Below are positions 50,334 through 59,439 of a stretch of DNA of 64,000 bases, piece after piece (position 1 is the first letter of the stretch; each line of letters starts with the position of its first letter). Source of the stretch: Pseudomonas sp. SJZ074 (GTDB lineage Bacteria; Pseudomonadota; Gammaproteobacteria; Pseudomonadales; Pseudomonadaceae). The position numbers were made by a program, and so were the translations under genes. Under the pieces are notes generated by a model. It did not search any database and had not been told where the DNA came from. It saw only the letters and a program-made list of their open reading frames with translations. The stretch covers positions 310,001 to 374,000 of the forward strand of contig NZ_VIUE01000003.1 of the NCBI RefSeq assembly GCF_007828215.1. The letters run 5' to 3'.

Positions 50334-52250
50334 ATGTTCAGTTGGCTAACCGAAAAGCTGGGAAACGTAAGTGTCAATCGCAAGCTGGGGTTCGGTTTTG
50401 GCCTGGTCTTGCTGATGACTCTCCTGAGCACCTTCGCCGGCTGGAGCAGCCTGAGCAGCGTGATCAGTCGCTCGGACAAACAGGCGTCCATTGCCAGTCT
50501 CAATGAATTGGCCAAGGATTTACGAATTGCCAGCCTCGACTACGAGATGCGGCGCGGCGAACAAGGACCAACTGCCGTCAGCGACCTGGTAGGCAAGCTG
50601 CAGGAAAGCATACAGACTGCTCTCAAACGGTTTGTACGACCGACCGACCAGGAACTGCTCAATCAGCAACTGGCTATCCTCGATGATTACAAACGCAGCT
50701 TTAGCGACCTGACCCAGGCGACACAGAACCGCGAATCGGCCCGATCCAAGCTGGGGGCCAACGCCGACAATGCCGTGGCGAAGGTGACGGAAGTCGAAAA
50801 CGCCCTGCGACAAGGCGACAGCGTCGCGCAATTCAATAACGTGGTCGAGCTGAGCAAACTGCTCCAGCAGGCCCGCTATCAAGTGCGCGGCTACACCTAC
50901 AGCGGCAAGGCCGACGCCGAACAACCCGCCCTGGATGCCATCGAAAACGTCCTGAAGAACCTTCAAGACCTGCCCGGCAAATTGCCGGAACAGCACACCG
51001 CCAATCTGCAGCAAGCCGCCGAATCGATGAAGGCCTATCGTGCCGCTGTCAGCCAGTTCCGCGACTCGCAGGTGGTCAGCGCCTCGGCCTTCAAGAAAAT
51101 GCTGGAGCAAGAGAGCCACTTGAGTGAGCTCAATAATCGAATGACAGTTTCGCAGATCGAGAAACGCGATCAGGAAACCGGACAAGCCAAGGAAACCTTG
51201 ATCATCGTCGCCGTCCTGGCGTTAGCCTTTGGTCTGCTGGCGGCATGGATCATCACCCGGCAGATCGTTGCTCCCCTGCAACAGACCTTGAGCGCGGTCG
51301 AACGTGTCGCCTCGGGTGACCTCAGCCATGACCTTGTGGTCGCCCGCCGTGACGAAATGGGCCAACTGCAAGGTAGCCTGCAACGCATGACCGTGAGCCT
51401 GCGGCAATTGATCGGTGGCATCAGCGAAGGTGTCACCCAGATCGCCAGCGCCGCTGAACAGCTGTCGGCCGTGACCGAACAGACCAGTGCCGGGGTCAAC
51501 AGCCAGAAGATCGAGACCGATCAGGTCGCCACCGCCATGCACGAAATGACCGCCACGGTGCAGGATGTGGCGCGCAACGCCGAGGAAGCCTCCGAGGCTG
51601 CCGTTGCCGCCGACCAGCAAGCCCGCGAGGGTGAGCGAGTGGTGGGCGAAGCCATCGCTCAGATCGAGCGCCTGGCCAACGAAGTCAGCAACTCCACCGC
51701 CGCCATGGGTGACTTGAAGCACGAGAGCGACAAGATCGGCAGCGTGCTGGACGTAATCAAGTCCGTGGCCCAGCAAACCAACCTGCTGGCGCTCAACGCC
51801 GCTATCGAAGCCGCCCGCGCCGGTGAGGCCGGGCGTGGTTTCGCCGTGGTGGCCGACGAGGTCCGCAGCCTGGCCCAACGCACCCAGAAATCCACCGAAG
51901 AGATCGAGGAACTCATCCTCGGACTGCAAAGCGGAACTGAAAGGGTCGCGAGCATCATGGACAGCAGCCGCGGCCTGACCGCCAGCAGCGTCGAACTCAC
52001 CCGCCGGGCTGGCGGTTCGCTGGAAAACATCACCCGCACGGTCTCGGCCATCCAGTCGATGAACCAGCAGATCGCCGCCGCGGCCGAACAGCAGAGCGCC
52101 ACGGCTGAAGAGATCAACCGCAGCGTATTGAACGTGCGCGACGTCTCCGAACAGACCTCCGCCGCCAGCGAAGAAACCGCCGCCTCCAGCGCCGAACTGG
52201 CACGTCTCGGCGTTCATTTGCAGACGTTGGTGGGGCGGTTCAAGGTCTAG
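50334..52250 (+). CDS. Methyl-accepting chemotaxis protein, HBM-type sensor (second of tandem pair)
   Basis: Chemoreceptor of 638 residues, exactly the length of its upstream neighbour. The cytoplasmic signalling half (about 385-638) is nearly identical to it, whereas the periplasmic sensor (about 40-290) is clearly diverged though still homologous (both keep [15 protein letters not shown]). This is the pattern of duplication followed by ligand specialisation. The ATG follows GGGAG at the same spacing as in the first gene. Ligand unknown; an HBM-type organic acid or amine sensor is the best guess. Confidence 0.92.
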   Translation: MFSWLTEKLGNVSVNRKLGFGFGLVLLMTLLSTFAGWSSLSSVISRSDKQASIASLNELAKDLRIASLDYEMRRGEQGPTAVSDLVGKLQESIQTALKRFVRPTDQELLNQQLAILDDYKRSFSDLTQATQNRESARSKLGANADNAVAKVTEVENALRQGDSVAQFNNVVELSKLLQQARYQVRGYTYSGKADAEQPALDAIENVLKNLQDLPGKLPEQHTANLQQAAESMKAYRAAVSQFRDSQVVSASAFKKMLEQESHLSELNNRMTVSQIEKRDQETGQAKETLIIVAVLALAFGLLAAWIITRQIVAPLQQTLSAVERVASGDLSHDLVVARRDEMGQLQGSLQRMTVSLRQLIGGISEGVTQIASAAEQLSAVTEQTSAGVNSQKIETDQVATAMHEMTATVQDVARNAEEASEAAVAADQQAREGERVVGEAIAQIERLANEVSNSTAAMGDLKHESDKIGSVLDVIKSVAQQTNLLALNAAIEAARAGEAGRGFAVVADEVRSLAQRTQKSTEEIEELILGLQSGTERVASIMDSSRGLTASSVELTRRAGGSLENITRTVSAIQSMNQQIAAAAEQQSATAEEINRSVLNVRDVSEQTSAASEETAASSAELARLGVHLQTLVGRFKV

Positions 52251-52267
52251 ACAACACCCCCTCCCCG

Positions 52268-52355
52268 GTGGGAGCAGAGCTTGCTCGCGATAACGGCATT
52301 ACAGTCGACATCGCTGCAAGCCGTCCCACCGCTTCGCGAGCAGGCTCGCTCCCAC
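52268..52355. repeat. REPIN after the second chemoreceptor gene
   Basis: Inward-facing REP doublet; the left arm reads GTGGGAGCAGAGCTTGCTCG and the right arm CGCGAGCAGGCTCGCTCCCAC, a different subtype from those upstream of priA. Confidence 0.88.
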
Positions 52356-52401
52356 AGAAAAGGCCAGCGACAAACACCCAATCCATGAACCCCGCAAAAA
52401 C

Positions 52402-52492
52402 TGTGGGAGCGAGCCTGCTCGCGATGGCGGCGTTACATCCAACATAGATGCAAGCTGACACGTCGCCATCGCGAGCAAGCTCGGCTCCCACA
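52402..52492. repeat. Second REPIN, immediately before the promoter-like module
   Basis: TGTGGGAGCGAGCCTGCTCG and its complement face inward. It lies only 46 bases after the previous REPIN, giving a two-REPIN cluster directly before the first copy of the duplicated module. Confidence 0.9.
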
Positions 52493-52498
52493 GAACGG

Positions 52499-52600
52499 AA
52501 GTTGAGCAGGAGGCCACAGCGTCCTGCGCCATTGCCTACAACTGCACCCGAATCCGCCGGCTTGTGCGCCTGGGGGTCTGGCTTCTATTGTTTGAGGGCT
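52499..52600 (+). promoter_or_regulatory. Promoter-like repeated module, copy 1
   Basis: About 100 bases closely similar to 53435-53535, sharing TGCGCCATTGCCTACAACTG and CCGCCGGCTTGTGCGC. It contains TTGTGC, 18 bases, then TATTGT, a plausible sigma70 promoter. It ends about 65 bases before the ATG of the next gene. Confidence 0.6.
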
Positions 52601-52664
52601 CTGTCGATTAATTACGCTTTCTGAGCATCAAACGCACGATGTTCATCAACTCACAAGGACGCAT

Positions 52665-53157
52665 ATGGAGACGATCATTGTTCGTTATCTCGAAACGGTG
52701 AACAACCTTGAACAGAATGCCGCGGTACCAAAACAGCGGCAAAGATTGCTACGTACTTTGCAGCATGCTCGAATGTGTATCGATCCAAAGAGTCCTGCCA
52801 CCGGTCAGCTACTTCAGCGAGGGAAAGAATACGGGTAGAAATGTAAAGTACACCGTGGCCCTCAGTGGTACTGAGACAAAACAGCTGAAAGCCTCCCTAA
52901 TTCATGCAGTGGGCGCTTCCGGTTATGTTCCTTACAATGATGTGCTGCAAACACAGCTTAAAGTTGACCAGCTGCAGGAGATCATTGATCAACTGAAAGC
53001 TGATCTGAAAGCCCGAGACGGGGCCTTGGAAAGACTTGTTCCTGTTCAGCATCTGGCCGAAAGGTGGGCAGTGGACATGGGGCTTGTGTTCGAGGAAGAA
53101 CTAGAATTCCAGCGGAATCTGGATGCTGCCGATGAGACCGAAACCGAGGATATCTAA
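52665..53157 (+). pseudogene. Gene of unknown function, probably split by a one-base frameshift
   Basis: An ATG with an AAGGA ribosome site opens a 57-codon frame ending at a TAG (52836-52838). The next frame continues from the same region to a stop at 53157. Removing one G from the GGG just before the TAG joins both into one 163-residue protein reading KEYGRNVKYTVALSG at the junction, with a coiled-coil stretch (LQTQLKVDQLQEIIDQLKAD) and an acidic C-terminus. The part of the second frame upstream of the junction has only a TTG start and looks like a shadow. Alternatives are two overlapping genes or programmed frameshifting. No family recognised; GC is lower than neighbours. Confidence 0.6.
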
Positions 53158-53284
53158 CAGGCCAGACGAGTTGACACCAGCGCCAACGGCCAATACCATC
53201 CACATACATGGTCTGGCAAAGAGAGCAGAACTCTACCCAGGCGACAGGGCTAATACCCTCTTCTGTGAAAGTAAAGTGTCAAAG

Positions 53285-53311
53285 AAACCGCCTCTTTAGG
53301 GCGGTTTTTTT
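53285..53311 (+). terminator. Intrinsic terminator after the unknown split gene
   Basis: Stem AAACCGCC / GGCGGTTT with a 7-base loop, followed by a run of T residues; it closes the 52.5-53.3 kb unit. Confidence 0.9.
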
Positions 53312-53390
53312 GTGTCCGTGAATTTTCAGAACGGGCTGATTAGTGACCAAGAGCATGCCAGCGTTCCCCAGTCAGGCCCCGTTACCGTTC

Positions 53391-53415
53391 ATCGCGAGCA
53401 GGCTCGCTCCCACAG
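53391..53415 (-). repeat. Single REP sequence before module copy 2
   Basis: TCGCGAGCAGGCTCGCTCCC stands alone without a mirrored partner and lies about 20 bases before the second promoter-like module, echoing the REPIN that precedes copy 1. Confidence 0.85.
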
Positions 53416-53434
53416 AATGAGGAGCTGTTGTGGA

Positions 53435-53535
53435 AAGTTGTGAGCAGGGCTACATCGTCTTGCGCCATTGCCTACAACTGCGCCAGAATCCGCCGGCTTG
53501 TGCGCTTGGGGTCTGGGTTCTATCGTTTGCGGGTC
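53435..53535 (+). promoter_or_regulatory. Promoter-like repeated module, copy 2
   Basis: Counterpart of 52499-52600. It contains TTGTGC (53498-53503), 17 bases, then TATCGT (53521-53526). It is followed by the structured leader of the DUF6124-like gene, whereas copy 1 leads to a short leader, so the two share promoter sequence but not leader. Confidence 0.6.
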
Positions 53536-53769
53536 GTTGCATCCTGTAGCGATCAGGTTTCGCAGCCTGGAATTATCAAGGCGCCTTGCGCCACCGTTTC
53601 CTTTCAGTGGGCGCTGCTTCGTCTACTGGATCGTCATGGCGGCTGTGCGCGGGATACCTTCGGGTATGCCGGGTTCCTTGATTCCCGGTCTGCGAACCTG
53701 CGTACAGCTGCCACCCTCCCTTCGTTTCGCAGCGAATCGTGGCGGCTCCATCAATCAAGGAGCATCACC
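53536..53769 (+). ncRNA. Highly structured 5' leader of the DUF6124-like gene
   Basis: About 235 nt between the promoter-like module and the ATG. Visible hairpins: GGCGC/GCGCC (53580-53592), CAGTGG/CTACTG (53605-53628), ATACC-TTCG-GGTAT with a UUCG tetraloop (53654-53667), CCGGG/CCCGG (53669-53688), and TTCG-CAG-CGAA (53726-53736). A 13-bp stem with two G-U pairs (53638-53650 with 53700-53712) encloses the middle two. Its 3' arm can instead pair through 53708-53715 with 53739-53746, just before the AAGGAG ribosome site, so two exclusive folds are possible. Confidence 0.6.
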
Positions 53770-54141
53770 ATGTTCAAAATCACACCCAATCCTCCGGAAA
53801 CGGACCCAACCTCTTCCTACACCAGCCTCGACCCCGAAAAACTCCAGGAAGCCACCGAGCGGGCATTGGATTTCTACCTGAAACCGAAACACGCCGAACC
53901 CGATAAAGCGCCACCCCCTGGCCAGCTCTTCACCGTTGTAGACGATATCGACACCGAATGCCTGCTGGCCAACCTCAGCGAGACCCTGGCTTCGGCCAAT
54001 GTCATGGCCAGCGACCTGGCGTTCGAGCTGGATGGACCCCGGCGGCATTTTGCCTTGGGCCTTCAGCAGTTGATCGAGTTGAGTGGTTTGCTGGCGGACC
54101 GGGCGCTGGATCGGGTCGACCCACGAGCTGAGGCCGAGTGA
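53770..54141 (+). CDS. Small DUF6124-like Pseudomonas protein of unknown function
   Basis: 123 residues beginning MFKITPNPPETDP, with a helical stretch LDPEKLQEATERALDFYL (about 20-38), the segment LFTVVDDIDTECLLANLSETLASANVMASDLAFEL, and a helical C-terminus ending in acidic residues. It resembles, from memory, the DUF6124 family, small cytosolic proteins found in many Pseudomonas genomes. No signal peptide or catalytic motif is visible. The start is set by AAGGAG 8 bases upstream, although the frame is open back through the leader. It ends before a repeat and a shared terminator. Confidence 0.78.
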   Translation: MFKITPNPPETDPTSSYTSLDPEKLQEATERALDFYLKPKHAEPDKAPPPGQLFTVVDDIDTECLLANLSETLASANVMASDLAFELDGPRRHFALGLQQLIELSGLLADRALDRVDPRAEAE

Positions 54142-54144
54142 TGT

Positions 54145-54272
54145 TGTGGCGAGGGGATTTATCCCCGCTGGGCTGCGTGGCAGCCCCAGAGTCTCAACTC
54201 ACCTGATCAGGATTGCGGGTTGTCAGGTTCAGGGACGCTACGCGTCCAGCGAGGATAAATCCCCTCGCCACA
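54145..54272. repeat. Inverted repeat of the TGTGGCGAGGGGATTTATCC type
   Basis: TGTGGCGAGGGGATTTATCC at the left is mirrored by GGATAAATCCCCTCGCCACA at the right, with about 88 bases between them. This is a separate interspersed repeat family from the REP elements, placed in the convergent gap before opgH. Confidence 0.85.
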
Positions 54273-54301
54273 GGGTATGGTGTCCACAAGAATCGTACCC
54301 A

Positions 54302-54342
54302 ACAAAAAGCCCCGCTTCCTTTTGGGAAGCGGGGCTTTTTGT
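54302..54342. terminator. Bidirectional terminator between the DUF6124-like gene and opgH
   Basis: Stem AAGCCCCGCTTCC / GGAAGCGGGGCTT with A and T runs on both sides serves both convergent transcripts. Confidence 0.92.
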
Positions 54343-54345
54343 ACA

Positions 54346-56916
54346 TCAGGCTACTTGAATCTGTCCGCTCACCGGCTGAAGCGGTAGCAGCGGTGCATGG
54401 GGATCAGCCTTGACCGATGCACGCCATGCCGCCAGCCATTCGGGGTGGCTTTCACTCCAGATCTGCTCATGCAGTCGGGACAGGGCCACCGGATCACTCA
54501 GTAGCGCCAGTCGCTCGCCGTTGTTGAGCCCGGCCGGGCCGACCTTCAAGGCATGACGAACACGTTCGACCCGCAACCATTCGATCGGCTCGGCCTGGCC
54601 GTGCCGGGAAGTCGCCAACGCATACGCCAGGGCGTTTTGCTGTGGGTCGACCACCGCGCGAATGAAGCCGTCGTTCAATGCATGCCAACGGTTCTCGTGG
54701 GTGTACTGGTCAGTCGACACCAGCTCTTGGGGTGGTGCGTATTCCTCAGGGATCAGGAACAGGCTTTCATCACGGGACTTCAAGCCCAGGCCGACACGGC
54801 TGGAGATCACCGACACCGGAATCGACAGCATCAGCGAACCGACGATCGGTACCAGCCACCACAGGAAGCTCGGGTTCAACCAGATCACCAGCAGTGCCCA
54901 GAAGAAGCCCAGCAGGGTCTGCGGACCATGACGCTTGACCGCTTCGCTCCAGGGCGTCGAGTCGTCGTCACGTTGCGGCGAGTTCCAGGTTGCGGCCCAG
55001 CCCAGGAACGCGGCGAGCACGAAACGGGTGTGGAAAATCATCCGCACCGGCGCCAGCAACATGGAGAACAACATCTCCAGCAGCATCGACACCGTTACCT
55101 TGAACTTGCCACCGAACTCCTTCGCACCCTTGGCCCAGATCAGGATGACGCTCAACAGCTTGGGCAGGAACAGCAGCACGATGGTGGTGGAGAACAGGGC
55201 GATGGCCTTCTCCGGATGCCATTGCGGCCAGAGCGGATACAGCTGGCGCGGCTCGAGGAAGTACTGCGGCTCCATCAGTGTGTTCACCGCCAGCAGCGCA
55301 GTGGACAGCACCAGGAAGAAGAACCACAAGGGCGCCGACAGGTAGGACATCACCCCGGTCAGGAACACCGCACGGTGCACCGGGTGCATGCCCTTGACCA
55401 GGAACAGCCGGAAGTTCATCAGGTTGCCGTGGCACCAGCGACGGTCACGCTTGAGCTCGTCCAGCAGGTTCGGCGGCAACTCTTCGTAGCTGCCCGGCAG
55501 GTCATAGGCAATCCACACGCCCCAGCCGGCACGGCGCATCAGTGCGGCTTCGACAAAGTCGTGGGACAGGATCGCACCGGCGAACGCGCCTTTGCCCGGC
55601 AGCGGCGCCAGGGCGCAGTGCTCGATGAACGGTTTCATGCGGATGATCGCGTTGTGGCCCCAGTAGTGGGATTCCCCCAACTGCCAGAAGTGCAGGCCGG
55701 CGGTGAACAACGGACCGTACACCCGGGTCGCGAACTGCTGCATGCGCGCATACAGCGTATCCATGCCCGAGGCCTTTGGCGCGGTCTGGATGATCCCCGC
55801 GTCCGGCGTGGCTTCCATCAGGCGTACCAGGCTGGTCAGGCATTCGCCACTCATGACGCTGTCAGCGTCGAGCACGACCATGTACTTGTAATCGCTGCCC
55901 CAACGACGGCAGAAGTCGTCGAGGTTGCCGCTCTTGCGCTTCACGCGACGACGGCGACGACGATAGAAGATCTTGCCCAGGCCGCCGGCTTCCCGGCAGA
56001 CGTCCAGCCAGGCCTGCTGCTCGGCAACACAGATATCGGTTTCGTTACTGTCGCTGAGCACGAAGAAGTCGAAACGATCCAGATCACCGGTGGCCTTCAC
56101 CGACTCGAAAGTCGCGCGCAAGCCGGCGAAGACCCGGGGGACGTCTTCGTTGCAGATCGGCATCACCAGTGCGGTGCGAGCGTCCTTGGGGATCGGCTCG
56201 TTGCCGGCGCTGGCGCCGGAAATGCGGTACTTGTCGTGACCGGTGAGCAATTCCAGAAAGCCCATCAGCGCGGTCCAGAAACCGGCCGAAACCCAGCAGA
56301 ACAGGATCCCGAACATGATCAGGATGCTGGTTTGCAAGGCATACGGCAGCACTTGCGTGGCGGTCTGCAGCAATGGCTGGTGCAGGACTTCATCCAGGTC
56401 CACGAACGACCAACCCTGGTACGGCATGATGCCTTTCATGTACCAGCCGGCGACGATGGTCTGGCCGAGCATGAGAATCAGCAGGATATAGCGGCGGATC
56501 GAGCCTACGGTTCGCCAGCGGGCATGGGGCAGCACCCGCTCATCCTTGGGCGGCTTCGGCGGGTTGGTGCGGCCGGTCATCCTTCGCCAGGCGCGCACCA
56601 GGATGTTGGTGCGCCATGGCTCCGGCACGACTTTGGTCCGACGAATCGGCGGCGTGGCTTTCAGGCGCACACGACCGCTGGAGTCGAGCCCCAGCATCTC
56701 TGCATCTTCGAGCTCTTCGGCAGTGCTCAGGACCAGCCGACGACCGACCGAGGCTTGCGCCGCCTCGGTGGGACCGTCGAAGGTCGAAGACGAGAGACGT
56801 TCATGCAATTCGCTGAAGGACTTGCAGCCCGCCAACTCGGCGCGCTGCTGGTCGGTCATTGGCAAATGGGCCAGATATTCGCTGAGCGTCTCTGGCGGTA
56901 CTGGCGTATTACTCAT
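54346..56916 (-). CDS. opgH: Osmoregulated periplasmic glucan glucosyltransferase OpgH
   Basis: Inner-membrane GT2-family glucosyltransferase (also mdoH) that makes the beta-1,2 glucan backbone from UDP-glucose and extrudes it. It has 856 residues. Several membrane segments lie at about 143-165, 190-215 and in the 515-690 region. The catalytic domain shows LVMPICNED (about 245-253), DADSVMSG (about 345-352) and the [11 protein letters not shown] (Q/RxxRW-type) motif near 490. It overlaps opgG by eight bases. Confidence 0.97.
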   Translation of the reverse strand: MSNTPVPPETLSEYLAHLPMTDQQRAELAGCKSFSELHERLSSSTFDGPTEAAQASVGRRLVLSTAEELEDAEMLGLDSSGRVRLKATPPIRRTKVVPEPWRTNILVRAWRRMTGRTNPPKPPKDERVLPHARWRTVGSIRRYILLILMLGQTIVAGWYMKGIMPYQGWSFVDLDEVLHQPLLQTATQVLPYALQTSILIMFGILFCWVSAGFWTALMGFLELLTGHDKYRISGASAGNEPIPKDARTALVMPICNEDVPRVFAGLRATFESVKATGDLDRFDFFVLSDSNETDICVAEQQAWLDVCREAGGLGKIFYRRRRRRVKRKSGNLDDFCRRWGSDYKYMVVLDADSVMSGECLTSLVRLMEATPDAGIIQTAPKASGMDTLYARMQQFATRVYGPLFTAGLHFWQLGESHYWGHNAIIRMKPFIEHCALAPLPGKGAFAGAILSHDFVEAALMRRAGWGVWIAYDLPGSYEELPPNLLDELKRDRRWCHGNLMNFRLFLVKGMHPVHRAVFLTGVMSYLSAPLWFFFLVLSTALLAVNTLMEPQYFLEPRQLYPLWPQWHPEKAIALFSTTIVLLFLPKLLSVILIWAKGAKEFGGKFKVTVSMLLEMLFSMLLAPVRMIFHTRFVLAAFLGWAATWNSPQRDDDSTPWSEAVKRHGPQTLLGFFWALLVIWLNPSFLWWLVPIVGSLMLSIPVSVISSRVGLGLKSRDESLFLIPEEYAPPQELVSTDQYTHENRWHALNDGFIRAVVDPQQNALAYALATSRHGQAEPIEWLRVERVRHALKVGPAGLNNGERLALLSDPVALSRLHEQIWSESHPEWLAAWRASVKADPHAPLLPLQPVSGQIQVA

Positions 56917-58681
56917 CGGCTGGCAACTGATAGCTCCAGGTCTCGGTCAGGACTTGTTCAGTCGGTTCCGGTTCCTGCGGGGTTGGGGTCGCCTCAGCAG
57001 CCTCGGATGCCTTGACGGCCTTGGCTTCTTCTTTGGCTTGTTCGTTTGCTTTTTCTGCTTCTTTTTCGCCTTGTTGCTTGGCGATCTTGTCGGCCTTGGC
57101 CAAGGTGGCGGTCACGGAGTGCGACGCGGCCGGCGCTTCGACAGGCGTCAACGGACGGACCAGCGCGGCACGCATTTCGGTGGCCTGCTTCGCATCCTTG
57201 ATCTTCAAGCGCAAGGTCAGGCGCCAGCCCTTGGTTTCAGGGTTGTAGCGCACACTGTTCTCGACGATCTCGGCGTTATCGCCGACGCTCACCTGGCTAC
57301 GCACTTCGGCGTCTTCCGGCAGCGCCTGCAGGGACGGGCCTTCGAAATCCACCAGGTAGGCCACACTGCCGTCCGGCTGGCGAATCAGATTTGACTGCTT
57401 CACGTCACCGGTGGAGCGCAGGGTCTGCTTGACCCAGGCGCTGTCAGGCGAGTGCAGGCTGGCTTCGTCGAGTGTCCAGTGCAGGCGGTAGCCGAAGTCC
57501 AGCGGCTGGCCTGGCTCGGGCAGTTTTTCCGGGCTCCAGAAGGCAACGATGTTGTCGTTGGTTTCATCGGCGGTCGGGATTTCCACCAGATCGACAGAAC
57601 CCTTGCCCCAGTCGCCTTTCGGTTCGATCCAGGCGCTCGGACGCTTGTCATAGCGGTCGTCCAGGTCTTCGTAGTGACTGAAGTCACGACCACGTTGCAG
57701 CAGGCCGAAACCACGTGGGTTTTCCACCGAGAAATTGCTCACGGCCAGGTGTTTCGGGTTGTTCAGCGGACGCCAGATCCACTCGCCGTTGCCGGCATGG
57801 ATCGACAGGCCGCTGGAATCGTGCAGCTCGCGACGGTAGTTCAACACCTTGGACGGCTGGTTCGCGCCGAACAGGAACATGCTGGTCAGCGGGGCGACGC
57901 CCAGCTTGTTGACGCGATCGCGCAGGAACATGCGCGCCTTCACGTCGACGACGGTGTCGGTGCCAGGGCGCAGGGTCAGGCGGTAGGCGCCGGTGGCCCG
58001 AGGCGAATCCAGCAGGGCGAAGATCACCAGGTGCTTGTCGGTCGGTTTCGGGCGCTGGATCCAGAACTCGCGGAACCGCGGGAATTCTTCACCGGACGGC
58101 AACGCGGTATCGATCGCCATGCCGCGGGCGGACAAGCCGTAGGTCTGGCCCTTGCCGATGACGCGGAAATAGCTCGCGCCCAGCATGGTCATGATTTCGT
58201 CCTGCTTGTCGGCCTTATTGATCGGGTACAGCACGCGGAAACCCGCGTAGCCCAATTGCTCGGTAGCCTTGGGGTCGAACTGCACGTCGCCGAAGTCGAA
58301 GTGCGTCGGGTCGTATTTGATTTCTTCGACGTTGGTCGCGGTAATTTCGTTGATTTTCACCGGCGTATCGAAGTGCATGCCCTGGTGATAGAACGACAGC
58401 CGGAACGGCGTCTTCTGGTCGGCCCACTCGGCTTTTTCAGTGCGGAAACGGATTTTTTGATAGTCGCCGAATTTCATGTCGCGAAATTCGTTCGGCAGAT
58501 TGCTGCGCGGGGCTTCGAATTTTTGCCCGGCCAGTTCTTTAGCCTTCGCCGATACATCATCCAGGCTGAATGCCCACAGTTGACCCGCACCGAGCAGGCA
58601 CAGCAGCGCCGAACCCGCTACCAGAGCGCTTCTAAACCGTTTGGCAGACATTTTTGGTGCATTACAGGGACTAACAATCAC
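56909..58681 (-). CDS. opgG: Periplasmic glucan biosynthesis protein OpgG
   Basis: Periplasmic protein acting with OpgH in osmoregulated glucan synthesis. The GTG start with GAGGG 7 bases upstream gives 590 residues ([16 protein letters not shown]); an ATG ten codons later is possible, and the frame is open further upstream. The signal peptide ends near GQLWA. The main beta-sandwich MdoG domain spans about 40-525. An unusual C-terminal tail (about 535-590), rich in Ala, Lys and Glu and then Pro and Glu, looks like a charged helical extension absent from E. coli OpgG. Confidence 0.95.
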   Translation of the reverse strand: MIVSPCNAPKMSAKRFRSALVAGSALLCLLGAGQLWAFSLDDVSAKAKELAGQKFEAPRSNLPNEFRDMKFGDYQKIRFRTEKAEWADQKTPFRLSFYHQGMHFDTPVKINEITATNVEEIKYDPTHFDFGDVQFDPKATEQLGYAGFRVLYPINKADKQDEIMTMLGASYFRVIGKGQTYGLSARGMAIDTALPSGEEFPRFREFWIQRPKPTDKHLVIFALLDSPRATGAYRLTLRPGTDTVVDVKARMFLRDRVNKLGVAPLTSMFLFGANQPSKVLNYRRELHDSSGLSIHAGNGEWIWRPLNNPKHLAVSNFSVENPRGFGLLQRGRDFSHYEDLDDRYDKRPSAWIEPKGDWGKGSVDLVEIPTADETNDNIVAFWSPEKLPEPGQPLDFGYRLHWTLDEASLHSPDSAWVKQTLRSTGDVKQSNLIRQPDGSVAYLVDFEGPSLQALPEDAEVRSQVSVGDNAEIVENSVRYNPETKGWRLTLRLKIKDAKQATEMRAALVRPLTPVEAPAASHSVTATLAKADKIAKQQGEKEAEKANEQAKEEAKAVKASEAAEATPTPQEPEPTEQVLTETWSYQLPADE

Positions 58682-59001
58682 GAGCAACCCTCGCCGAAAA
58701 CAGATCAAAAAACCAACGGCCAGATAAAGTATCCGCTTGGTAACGGCATAGAAAAACCGACCTTGCGGAGCACTCTTGCCAAGTTGGCGAGCATTGTTCC
58801 GACTCCGATGGGGCAAAATGATTCCCCAAACGGCTCAGGACAAGTCTCTACCTAAGTCAAATGGACCAGCGAATGCCGATCCCCCGTAGCGCGCGATTAT
58901 CTAGCAGGCCGCGTGACAACGCATCAGGGGCAACGAAGTATTTATCGAGAAAACTCCCTGTTTAACCTCGAAACAGAACCGAAAAGGTGTTTCAAACGCT
59001 T
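58682..59001. other. Intergenic region upstream of opgG
   Basis: About 320 bases between the dtd stop and the opgG start. It must hold the opgGH promoter. The opgG frame stays open to 58816 but without a conserved or well-initiated extension. No terminator or RNA gene was recognised. Confidence 0.5.
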
Positions 59002-59439
59002 TCAGACCTGTAACAGAAAGGTTACCGGGCCATCATTGACCAGATGCACTTGCATGTCGGCGCCGAATCTACCTGATGCCACAGTGCCATGCACCTCTTT
59101 CGCTTGACCGATCAGGTAGCTGAACAGTTCCTCTCCCAATGCCGGAGGCGCGGCCGTCGAAAAACTCGGGCGCAGGCCACTTTTGGTGTCGGCCGCCAGG
59201 GTGAATTGTGACACCAGCAACAAGCCACCCCCGACGTCCGCCAGCGACAGGTTCATCTTGCCGTCGGCATCACTGAACACTCTGTAGTTAAGCAGCTTGT
59301 GCAAGAGCTTGTCGGCGCTGGCCCGGGTATCCTCGGGTTCGACCGCCACCAGGACCAGCAACCCCTGGTCCACGGCCCCCACGATATCCCCCGCGACCTC
59401 GACCCGGGCCCCACGGACCCGTTGCAACAGCCCTTTCAT
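59002..59439 (-). CDS. dtd: D-aminoacyl-tRNA deacylase Dtd
   Basis: Proofreading enzyme that removes D-amino acids (and glycine from tRNA-Ala) from mischarged tRNA. It has 145 residues. Both cross-subunit motifs are present: LLVSQFTL (SQFT, about 74-81) and NDGPVTFLL (GPVT, near the C-terminus). The start overlaps the pip stop by four bases, so it is translated after pip. Confidence 0.96.
   Translation of the reverse strand: MKGLLQRVRGARVEVAGDIVGAVDQGLLVLVAVEPEDTRASADKLLHKLLNYRVFSDADGKMNLSLADVGGGLLLVSQFTLAADTKSGLRPSFSTAAPPALGEELFSYLIGQAKEVHGTVASGRFGADMQVHLVNDGPVTFLLQV

Noticed and set aside
52240-52491. Small minus-strand frame after the second chemoreceptor
   Set aside because: It is composed almost entirely of two REPINs read in one frame.
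53428-53769. In-frame N-terminal extension of the DUF6124-like protein through the leader
   Set aside because: The frame is open but has no ribosome site at its beginning, its composition is unlike the downstream protein, and a good AAGGAG-ATG start with family-like N-terminus exists at 53770.
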